From Herpomyces periplanetae (lineage: Eukaryota > Ascomycota > Laboulbeniomycetes > Herpomycetales > Herpomycetaceae): 64,000 bases of DNA. The DNA lies in NCBI GenBank assembly GCA_009733715.1, contig WMKJ01000011.1:1-64000 (forward strand), written 5' to 3'. The notes under the pieces are model-generated. The model did no database searches and was not told the DNA's origin. It saw only the letters and a list, made by a program, of their open reading frames with translations. A program made the translations under genes and the position numbers. How positions within the stretch are numbered: position 1 is the first letter of the stretch; every line of letters begins with the position of its first letter. Shown here in pieces: positions 43,301 to 54,303 of the stretch.

Positions 43301-45690
43301 TCATTTATCTCGGATAATCCCGAGCTGGGAAACTTTATAAGTGCGGCAAAAAGCCGTGCACAGTAGCAGTGGGGTGATAGGAGTATGATTCAGATAATAA
43401 TTTAATGGGGCCATGCAAGGTTGACAAGTAATGATCAGGAAGGTTAACCTTTAAAATGGCAAATGATCCACTGATCAATAGCGATACATATGTATGTTAT
43501 GATAGGGCTGAAAGTATAGGTAATGAGCGGGTCTTAATCAAGGTTAAGAATGGTTTAAAAAAATGTGATGACGATAATGATGAAAGTAGATCCTATTGAA
43601 GAGACTGGGCAATTGATATCGGGAAGTAGAAAGGCGAATGGTGGATGAAAAGATTTTTTTGAAGGTAAAGGATGCCGAAACAGGTTGATTTTTCTTATAT
43701 AAAGGGCAAGGGGAAAGATTGGATGTTGTCATTCGGGATGGAATGAGCCGTGTTTGGTAGGCGTAGGATAATTAGGTTAAGGTTAGATATGTTATGATAT
43801 CACTTACGATAAAATGGACAACGAATTCGTATCACGGAATTTTAATAGGAAGTGAAAGATTCAGGAGAATTGGAGCGGATACTTGAGGTAAAAAGGAAGG
43901 GAAGTTTGAGGATGTACACAATATGTTTTACGAGCAAACTGGAACAAGTGTACAGGATAGCCGGTAATAGGTTATGCCTAAACGATTGGGTGGGCAATGT
44001 TTAAGACGAATGCGGATTGTGGAGATAGTTGTGCGGGGATATACGAAGTTAGAATTGGGGAAGGAGAGTTTAAGACTCAAGTAGTAGAGTGATAAAAATT
44101 GGCAGGAGAAGGATTTGTTAATAAATCCATAAATCAAGCTGATTAGTTTTTGAGATGGAAGAAATGGACTCGATAAAATGAGAGGGATGTTTTATGAGTT
44201 TAACAAGAGTTTTAGGGGAAAATTAAAGTTTACAAGAAGGTTGATAGATGAAGAACCCTAAAGTTTCAAATATTTAAGTGAAAATTGAAGGAAATTAGAT
44301 GAGAGTATTGTTAAACAGATGAGGGAAGGAGAAGAGTATTTAATTAGGCTATTGGTTTAGAAATGGAGTAGTATTGGTATAATTGAGGAGATACATTTTG
44401 GATAATAGGCTTATGAAAAGGGAGGTGGAAGAACGGAAAGTGACGAAAACGTGGTCGGGAGGAAAGAGAAAGTATAGGCAAGGATTAGGAGTAATCGGGA
44501 AAAAGATTGATTGGATATGGAAGAGTTGTTATAGCGATAGAAGTGGGAAGTATAAATTGAGATTAAGAGGCAGAATGATGGAGTGTTGATGAAATATTAA
44601 GTTGTGGAATAGAGGATGACGGTATATGGGCTTGATTACATTTTCGGATTTGTGCATAAACTTTAGCTTGGATGGGTAGAAATGAAGGGATACGTGTTGA
44701 TTAGAATTAGTTAATATTGGAGGAGTATTATAGTAGAGGAGATATAATAGGATATATAAGAGAAACCAAAAGATCCGAGGAGAATAAATTGGTTGTAACG
44801 TATAGAATTGGTAGGAGAAAAAAGGTGTAATGAGTAATTTGGATGGAGCAAATTTTTTTAAAAAAGGTGAAAAGTGGGAGAAGAAGAGGAAGGAAAGGGG
44901 AGAAAAGTTGGTTAAAATCAAAATTAAAGTAGGAGGGGCGGGATATATGTTGACTGAAGATGCACAAGCTGGATAAATTGTAGCAAGGGCGGGGAAGAAA
45001 TGGGAAGTGGATAAAAGTCAAGAAGAGGAAAAGGTTAGTATAATAGTTATATAGCAGAGGATATAAAAAGGTGTGCAGCAGAGGGGATACGATTGGATAA
45101 TAATAAATTAATAAATGACATGAAGGATAAATTGAGGGAAAGTGAATGGTTGGTCGGACAGGAAAAGGAAAAGGAAAAATAAAAAAGGTATCACGGTGCA
45201 TTGGATGGGGAGAGGAGGTAAATTAAGATTATGGGGAAGAAGGTTGACATGTAGCGAGGAAGTAGGAGATTATGACATTGAAATAAATGGATGGATGAGT
45301 GGATGGACGGATGGACACAAATAGAGCTGGTTATTGAAGGACAGTTTAGTTTATACAGGAATGAGGGTTAAAGGTTGGAGTAAAAGTCAACGGATATGAA
45401 GATGGTGAAAGAGCTTGAAGAGTAAAATGTATATTAAAGTAGAGGAGGATCGACGATGAAAATGGATGAGCGGAGAGAAGGATAATTAAGAGGAGTTAAG
45501 GCATCCTACAGTCGAGAAATAGAAGAGGAGAATTAAGAGTGTAGATTGAAGGAAAAATAAAGAAAAAAGTACAAGGAAAAAACGAAACGAAGCAAGGGAA
45601 AATAGGTCATCATTGTCGATCACAAGAATAATTAGGATACGGGCAAAAGTGATCAAAGGGATACATTACATTGTACCGACGAACGATGAT
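43300..45690. other. Purine-rich block on the plus strand
   Basis: For about 2.4 kb the plus strand is dominated by A and G. A direct count of bases 44881-44940 gives 50 purines of 60. Long chance open frames on the minus strand (44529-44921 and 44728-45201) encode only Phe/Leu/Pro/Tyr/Ser-rich sequence, which is what pyrimidine-only codons give. GGAT-like short repeats occur near 45288-45318. The block ends abruptly near 45.7 kb. Confidence 0.7.
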
Positions 45691-48600
45691 CCATCGGCGC
45701 AAAACTGCCGTCCAACTTGCACCTAACCTACACAAACCTTCTAGTTCTCCAAACAACACAACATAATCTCTTTATCAAAGTCATTGGGCTGAAGCGGTGA
45801 CTTTCTCGGATGAATTACCGATTCGTTGGTGGTGCATTGTTCCTTCTTGTTTTGCTCATCTTTGGGTATCTCTTTCCCTGTTAATCCATCCCGACTTTCC
45901 TAATTCGGCCCGAGTCCCTTCCTCGGTTCGTTGGGCTGAAACTCGTCTGTGCCGCAACTTCCAATTTCGTATACACCTTTCATTCCCTCTTCTGGCAATC
46001 GTCCCGTTAATGTCGATGTTACTTGAGTTTGAATGGGAAAATTTTGGATAAAACTCTTCCTTTTCCAACGGTTTTTTTTCTGCCATAAGCTATATGGTAT
46101 TAACAGGTCAAGTAATCGTAGTCGTATTCTATTCCCTATACTCTTTACTTTATTCGTAACTCACTTTTCCTTTTCATGCCCTCATGTTTTCCGGAACTTT
46201 TCACTATCTCCATGTCAATCCTTTTCGGCATCTTCCCCAATCGCTTCTTATCTGCTCTAAAAATCCTTACAGGCTTTAACCTTTCATATCCATATTAATC
46301 CATTCTTCAAAATATTCGGCTTAACATCACCATCTACAATCATTACTTTAATCGCTCATATTTGAGTATAAGGTTACCAGTACTTTTTCCTTTATATCTT
46401 GCTAAACTTCTTGTTGCTCCTACTCATCTAACTCGTAAACCCCATCCCATTCCCCCTCTCCTCTTCTCTACCTCTAAACCATACTCATATCAATCCAATT
46501 ATATTTCCCTATTATCCTCATTACCCTCTTTACTCCTCCTCTTTGCTATATCGACCTCAATTATATCATCTATTTCCTCCTCTTACCATACTCCTCCACC
46601 ACTTCTACCGCCAAAATCCATTTCTGTCTCCACTTCACCATTTTTTCGCTATAAATCCTCCGTATATATCTTCCTTTTATTATTATTACCGGTCAGTCTT
46701 TACCTTAACTCTCCCCTCGAAAAATCTATATATTTACCCATAATAGCACATTTTCTGCAGTTACCTACCCTTCAATCCATATACATCTATACTTTTGCTT
46801 TTATATGTTCCATCATATTGAAACTTACTCCCTCCACCGCTGCCGCCGCCGCTGTCGCAGTTCATTATATCCTTACTCACATTTTCCTTTTCATTCATTC
46901 CCTTTTCCCGCCGCTTCAATGGCTATTAGGTGAACGTTTTGACTTCCTTTCTCTCCCCCTTTACCCTGCTCCATTTTCTTACTATCCCTCTCCTTCGTTC
47001 GTTCACTCACTCACTCCCTCGTTCACCCTTCTCCATTCTCTTCCTCTATCCCCTCCTTCTTCATCTCCCCAACATTCCATCTCACTCTCTTACTTTTCCT
47101 TCCTCGCTCTCTCATTTACCAACTCTCCCATCCAACAATCATCCCTCCTTCTCCTTTCTTCTTTCTCCTTCATTCGTTAACTAGTTAGCTCGTTCATTCT
47201 TTCTTTTAGCTTCCTCGTTAACCTATACACTTGTCATGACAATTCCGGCGCATTGATCAGTCCTCTTGCCTAGTCTCTTTACCTTTACCCTGCTTCTCCA
47301 TATCCTATCCTATCTCTTTTTTTCTTTTAATCTCCACCTCTCATCATCTTATACTACCCAATCAAACCAATTTCATATTCAATTGCCTCAACTCACGCAA
47401 ACCTTCATCTGCTTTATCCTCCTGCAATACTCTCCTCTACTTCCGTTCCCTTCTCCCATTCGTCGCTATCCTTTAACTTAAACCACTTTTACCTTTACGC
47501 ACGTTCACTATCCTACTCATACTCGTACATTTATACCCACGCATGCTCATATACTCATCCATTATACACATATCATATCCGAATTAATTTCCGTGCTTAA
47601 GTTACGAATATATCACTAATAACTAATTCTTTCAACCATTCGTTCATCCTCTCGTCCCATTATTCCTCTTTGGTAAGTTCTTTTTATGTTTCTGTTATAT
47701 CTTATCCGTCTGTATTTTACACTGCCCACTCGCCTGATATGAAGCAACTCGTCGCAATGCTCGTTCTTATCTTCATCGCTTCTGCTCGCCCTACAATGCA
47801 TTTCCCTACTCGTTTCGCCACTTAATCATCGTCAGTATCAAGATTCAAGTGCGCAACATTAATGGTCCATCCTAACTCTTCCTTGTGTCAATTTTTACTC
47901 TATTTAATCTATACTCTCGGACAATCCATTAGTCTACATCTTCTCTTGCTATATATCCTAATAGTGGCTCATTTCTTTTCTGCCTATCTTAACAATCGCT
48001 TCTTTTGTTCTTCAATCTCCTCCAAAATATACCTCTATACTTTAGCAGGCATGATCTACTTTCTGCGTTTACTGTCAATACACCCTGCAGTCGCTTTTTA
48101 AGTGTTAGCTTTATCCAGAGCCATCCTTCCTTTCACAATTGGCAGGTATTTTTTATTTTCAGGATTCCACTACTCCTCTTCAAAAACTTTTACGGACTTT
48201 ACAATTTCTTTCCTTTCTAAACACCCATTACCTTATCCATTCTCATTCTTTCGACAATATTGACCATGCACCACATCCATCTTTCCCTGCTAGGCGGATA
48301 CATATTGTTCAACTCTTGCTTAACTTTACGTCGCCAAAGGGCATATATTTCAAAATCACCCGTCAAGGTTCCCTTTAAATTTCAGCAGCTTGATACACAC
48401 TCATAGCTTTTACACCTTGCATGAGTACTCTGCTTCGTCGCTATGCCAATCAATGTTCATCAGCCTTCCCCCTCGCTTGCTCAACAACGCTTCTTTTACC
48501 TCAAAACATTTCCACTTGCAATCCTTTCCAACCTCGATCTCCCACGTAACTACGTGGTTCTTTCTTCGAATTCCTGCAGAAAAACATGTTCGAGTCGAGT

Positions 48601-50883
48601 CCTTCCCTTGTGCTTCGCTTAGCTTGTCCCCCCACTCACACCGTCAACGCTTATCTTGAAATACCCCGATAAATTTTAAACGTCTCCATCTTTTATCCTC
48701 CCACTCATTAACAACTTTCCGATTACCATGGCTTTACGAATACACCATCATGTTTAAAGCTATTAAAAATCAGTTTTACACCTTGAGTTCACCCACACGC
48801 TGTGCATCCTAATAGTCTTGCATATTTTCCCGCCTCGCCTCGATAATTCGTTATTTCTACGGGGTAAACGACATTTTGCGAGTACTCAAGTTAATTCTAC
48901 TCGACTCAACTTGCATACAGACACATTAGCATTCACCTATACTTACTGCACCTATGCTCACACATCTTATTCGAAAATGGAATTACCTTCCCCGCCGTTA
49001 GCGACTCACTTTTCCTAAACGAAAGCATGTCTCACTCTAACGACTAAATTGGATTGGACCCTCTCCTCCCCTCCCCCATCGGAGGTGCTAATTAACTAGC
49101 GAAGTAAAAGAAACGCCAAATTCACTTTTCCCTTAAACCTTCGTCGTTAATAGTGGACTCCCATTTTCTCAAGCTGTACGTCATAGCGGCTTTTTAATTC
49201 AATGTTAACTGAGCCCTTAACAGTTAACAAGGCGCATGTACTCGTCACCGTTCCCTCTAGGTTTTCCCTCACCTTTACCCACGCTCCCACGCAATTCAAC
49301 ACAACCCACGCTGAGGCGAGGAATTATGAACTATCTCTCTTCATCGCAGAACCTTGCTTATCAACTATCTGGGCCAAATGCATTGCAAATTGGTGAGCCA
49401 GGCATAGCGAACTGAACGGAACGCAACACTACTTGACGCTATTCAAGTTAACGTTACAAATCTTTTTCAACGCCACTCTTTACTCTTGAGGCCTTAACCC
49501 GTGAAACCAGGTCTACATGCAATATGCGTTTCAGCACTAGCAACAAATTTATCGACCTTTCATCCTTATATTCAATATCGACTCTCTTAATCACTCGAGA
49601 TGTCGTCTTTAATTTAACTTTTCTGCTTTTACACTCTTTCCCGGTTTTCTTATCCAACATTGTTACCCAGTACTATTTACCCGCTCTCACTTTGAGTCCG
49701 TTACCGATAGCTTGTGCTCTCTTTGCCGCCATGCCATGCACCGTGGTAATTCACTGCAGAGCGTGCTTCTTTTCTTCTTGTCGCTTAGGATCCCCTTCCA
49801 AACTCATCCGTGCATACGCTCTTACAACTATGCATACATCCTTACACATATGCATAAACACATACATGTGCATGCATGCACTCAACCTGACATGAAATGA
49901 CATATACCTTACCTTGCTTTGCCCTTGAACTGCACATCTACAACACCCGTCATGCCACTTTAGCCATCCATCTCTCGTGGCAACGCTTTTCCTTTCGCTA
50001 GTCTACGATTTCGTTTACTTTTTGGCTGCCGCATACCTTCCGACTATTTATTTTCATACCAAGGTACAAATAGTTTGCATATTGACTGGCCAGCAAATGG
50101 TCCATCCTTTAGGCTCTCTTGATTTAAATCCTGCTACCTTTCTGACACACTGGATTTGTTTCTTCTTCAGCCTTTTACCCAATTTGGCACCATCACGTCT
50201 GGTCATTCGTTTCAAATTTCGTATATTTCTCAATTGCTTATCAGCCATTTTAACTTGCAGAAGTGGTCATGTTCTTCGAATATTCGACGAAGATGAATAC
50301 GAGCATTGCTACGAGAATTATTACCATCATAATCACTACTATCATCATAATTACCATCCTTGCATTCACAATTAAACTCAACATTAACACTTTCCACATT
50401 CAATATAGGAGTTATTATTCACTAATATTTACACTGGTTAACATTGTTCTCATTTCTAGTTCATATAGCGATACTATCCTGCCTCAATTCACTGTTCTTC
50501 CAAAAGTCCATACTGAGGGTTGCCGACTTATTTACACTCGGTACAAATATCCAGATAATTTTGAGCTACGTCGTACGATCGAAGATAACCAATCCCATTG
50601 ACTATTTTTTAAAAATAGAACGACTCGATAGTATTATTCGCATCAGGACCTCTACACATCCGTTCCAATTATCAGACAATCCTTGCACTATCGTCATTTT
50701 ACCCTGTGCCGTTTATTCGTTCACTTACACTGCTCTTTCAAGTCACAATAGTGCTCCAGCCGCGGCTAACTTGCCAAACTGAAGCGATTTTATCCCAGCA
50801 CAGAGTGTGCGTAGTGTGCAATTCCGGGGGTGGGTGAAAGCGTGGTAAGAAGCTCCCTTGCATGCTAAAGAACTCTGGACGTA
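45690..50883. other. 5-kb pyrimidine-rich block upstream of the double-Myb gene
   Basis: From about 45.7 kb to the ATG at 50884 the plus strand is C/T-rich. Direct counts give 50 pyrimidines of 60 at 46981-47040 and 52 of 60 at 47041-47100. Open frames here, up to 272 codons (46362-47180), encode only Ser/Leu/Pro/Phe and are composition artefacts. The block starts next to a patch with mixed composition (45670-45760). I infer it is leader or upstream regulatory DNA of the Myb gene. TGCAT/ACATA-type short repeats are present near 49810-49880. Confidence 0.7.
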
Positions 50884-53770
50884 ATGGATCAGTCAAGAAG
50901 TTCACGCAAACGTTCACGCTCAGTTCGCGATGACACACTCTCCGTATCCGCTGTTGCTGGTAAACCTGGAATATTATCCAGCGTTGGTCAAACAGGTGGA
51001 AGACTTGGTAGCGCTGCATCAGGCACCAGTAATGGTGTTGCTACCGGAGCTTCATCGTTCAATTCATCGGGTGGCAGTCTATTGGGGGGTTCGTCCACAT
51101 CGTCTTTAGCGTCTTCAACATCTTCATCGTCCACACCTTTGGCCGCAGGAACACAACTCTCTCCCCTTTTACACCAGCAACATTCCTCGCATCATCCACA
51201 TCATCATACTCATGGTCATACTCATCCTCATTCATCCGTTCCTGATCCATTATCCGTTGGGTTTAATCTTCACAGTTTAAGCGCATTCTCCCCCGCTGGG
51301 TTAACGGGTGATGCTTCAGTATCAAGTGCAGTTGATGCTGCTCTCGCCGATATTTCAGGTAGTGGTAATAAACCGACGAATGCTCCAAACCAAAATCCTA
51401 ATGATCATCGATTACATCCAGCTCCTAATTTTACCAATCATGCCAATGCGGCGACTAGTTCACTTGCTCATCAATCGCATTTTCATAAGCAGCAGCAGCA
51501 ACTACAACACCCTTCGCCGTTATTACATCAATCACAACATTTACCACCACCGATGACCCATAATGCTTCTCTGCATCCTAGCTCACTATATTTACAACAT
51601 TCTAGTTCGTCTCATAGGCAGCATCAGCAACATCAGCAACGACATCATTCATTACAACTTCATCCACCATCTCCTTCATTAAATGTGAATGCTAATGCGG
51701 CCGCAGCCGCGGCCGCGGCTGCAGTTGGACATCATGGCGGAGCGCATCCATCAGCCGTAGCTGCAGCGGCGGTAGCAGCGGCAGCAGCACAAGCAACTTC
51801 TTCCAGACATTCGTTACCTCAACCAGTGTCACCATCTGGGGGTGGAGGCGGAGGGGCAAATTTATCAGCAGTAGCAGCTGCTCAACATGTTCAATCGGCA
51901 ACAGGACCGCTTCCAGCATTACAACCTCCACCGTCACATTTACATCCGCCAATTCTTCATCAACACGCGCATCATGGATTGTCACATTCACATTCATTGC
52001 AACAAGCGCAGGCTCATGCACAAGGCCAGTCTATGCACACCCACTCATCTCCATCACTGGCTACTGTAATCCATCCACCGATATCATTGTCGCCGCATCA
52101 TCAACCACATGCATTTCAGCAACATCCACATCAACAACAGCAACAATTGGGCAATCTTCACCATCACCAGCAACAGCAGCATCTTTCACATAATAAGCAT
52201 CCAGGTTTCATGATGACACATAGTTTGGAGGGTGAATTCGCACCTTCATCCCCGCGAATGGGAGGCCATTCATCCGAGCAACCTCGAGATTCACCCCAGG
52301 GACACTCTTCATCGATACCGCCCCACGCTCGTGGTAGTCAAATGCACAATCACCATCATCACCATCATCATATAGCTCCACAAACGTCACATGGAAGCTC
52401 AACATCATTAGTAGGCCAAGATGGAATGCCACCCCCGGCTCCACGCCCCCGCGGACCAAAGCTAAAATTCACACCACAAGATGATGCTTTACTCGTAGAT
52501 TTAAAAGAAACTCGAAATTTGACATGGAAACAGATAGCAGATTTTTTTCCCGGACGAAGTTCAGGAACCTTGCAAGTCCGTTATTGTACCAAGCTAAAGG
52601 CAAAAACAACATTATGGACGTCGGACTCGGTAAGTGGATTTTTTTTAATGTTAATGGATTGAAGAGGGGAAATCGCGAGGTAGGGAGGATGAGAAACTGT
52701 GTGCGTATATTTGTGCATGCATGCGTGAGTACGAGTGAGGGTTCATGTACGTGTGTATGCGTGGACACTATGCGCTCGCTCGTACGTGTAGTGAATGGAG
52801 ATAATTAAAAAATCATGTAACACGAAAGTCAGACTACTCACGCCTGATGTAGATACAAAAGTTGGAAACCGCATTGCGAGAGTACGAAAATGATCGATGG
52901 CGGATAGTGGCATCGAAAGTCGGAAACGGATTCACGCCTGCGGCGTGCAAAGAAAAGGCATTCGAGTTGGCAGAAGCAAAGGGAGGAGCAGGCCTGGGCA
53001 GTGAATGTGATATGGGCGACTTAAGTGGAGTAGGAATACACGGGGGAGCTAGTGGAGGAGAAAGTATGCAGAGAGGGGGAAGTTTAAGAAGTGGAGGCGG
53101 GTTATGTGGTGTAGGAGATGAGCATGATGGGGGGGGTGATGGTGGTGTGGAGGACGAAGAAGGGATGGAAATTGATGATGAAAATGAAGTGGGAGCTCAG
53201 CATGGAAATTTTTTGCATCATGGTGGAAGTGGAGCAGGACAGTCACAGAGACATCATGGGCAGTTACATGAGCATGATCATGTTCAACAGCAACATGTTA
53301 GACATCATCATCATCATCACCATCATCATCATCAATCAACGGGATTAAGTCAGGATGAAAGATTAAGGGTTAGTCCGATGTTGGGTGGTCACCCGCTAGG
53401 GGGGGGAGGAGGGGGAGGATCAGGACAGCAGTCCAAGGTTAAATATTCGTCATCCAGATCATCGTCTCCTTTACAAGCGGGAAGAAGAGTATCATCAAGT
53501 ACGCTGGCGGATGTTAATACGTTCTCAACGCTATTAGAAGAGCAAGCGCAGGCGCAGGCGTATAGCCAGCATCAAAGTTCAAAGCAGCAGCAGCATAGTG
53601 GACATGGAGGAGGATCGGCACCGCATGGGGGAATGTCGCATAGCTACGGACATATTCAGCATACGAGAAGAGGATCTGAAAAAAGAAGCCGGGATGAAAG
53701 AATTAACGAAGCAGATGGTGATGGAGAAGTAATGACAGGTGGAGTAGAGGTCGTTGATTCAGCATCATAG
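50884..53770 (+). CDS. Protein with two Myb repeats, two exons
   Basis: Exons 50884-52629 and 52853-53770 encode 887 residues. The intron (223 bp) has donor GTAAGT. I chose the acceptor at 52851-52852 because it adds IQK before LETALREYENDRW and completes the second Myb repeat; the AG at 52860-52861 would drop three residues. Repeat 1 is at about residues 526-572 (KLKFTPQDDALLVDLKE, then LTWKQIADFFPGRSSGTLQV) and repeat 2 at about 575-622 (DRWRIVASKVGNGFTPAACK). This tandem pair is a conserved ascomycete signature; DNA binding in the nucleus is inferred. The first 520 residues are Ser/His/Gln/Ala-rich with an alanine run (about 51700-51795) and GGGGG. The C-terminal part is Gly/Glu/His-rich with a run of His at about 53303-53335. 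The domain call is firm; targets are unknown. Confidence 0.87.
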
Positions 53771-54027
53771 TTAAGGTGAAACGACGGTTTGATCTGCAGG
53801 GTAGATTAAAGGGGAAACAAGGCTGATGAAGTAATTGTTAAGATACGTGGGAGGACGAGCTTAGAAAGGAAGAGATATTTGGAAGAATTGTTAACGGAGG
53901 CGGAGAAGGAAGTGTGAGAGAAGAGTGGTATATTGTGTTGATTGGCACGAGTAACCATCCGGGATTTAAAAGAGTTAGAAAGGAATAATTTTGTCAGACA
54001 TTTTTTTATATTTTTTATATTTTTTGG

Positions 54028-54303
54028 CTATAGAGGATCGAAAAGAATACTTTTTGGTGAATATTGAGACTTCGTTTTTGATGAAGTAGATTCATCTGTA
54101 GGAGTAGAAGAATTTGAATAAGTAGTATATGACGATTGTTCATCCCAAGCTTCAAAGATCTCTGAAGGATTAAATGGAGAGGAAGATGAACGAAGAGAAG
54201 TAATCCTTTGAATTGACGAAGAAGTAGTGTTGCAGGAAGAATGGGTAGTTGTAAAGGCAAAGTCACGAGTAATAATCGCAGGGATATGAGGAAGAGAAGA
54301 CAT
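54028..54303 (-). CDS. Doubtful small Ser-rich protein or terminal exon
   Basis: From ATG this frame gives 91 residues (MSSLPHIPAIITRDFAF, then Ser/Thr-rich sequence ending KSILFDPL). It is more varied than the frames produced by the pyrimidine-rich blocks: it holds EIFEAWDEQ and mixed codons. The frame stays open upstream of the ATG for about 20 codons (with HPRAEFNILS before the ATG), so it could be the last exon of a spliced minus-strand gene. A CACGTGAC site lies about 1 kb upstream on the same strand. I do not recognise a family. Confidence 0.35.
   Translation of the reverse strand: MSSLPHIPAIITRDFAFTTTHSSCNTTSSSIQRITSLRSSSSPFNPSEIFEAWDEQSSYTTYSNSSTPTDESTSSKTKSQYSPKSILFDPL

Noticed and set aside
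44529-45201. Overlapping minus-strand open frames of 130 and 157 codons
   Set aside because: They lie in the purine-rich block; both frames encode Phe/Leu/Pro/Tyr-rich sequence that reflects base composition only.
46362-47180. 272-codon open frame on the plus strand
   Set aside because: Almost only Ser, Leu, Pro, Phe, Tyr and Ile, as pyrimidine-rich DNA gives in any frame. Overlapping frames look the same and no domain is visible.
52860-52861. AG as acceptor of the double-Myb intron
   Set aside because: In frame but drops IQK from the start of the second repeat; the acceptor at 52851-52852 fits the family better.
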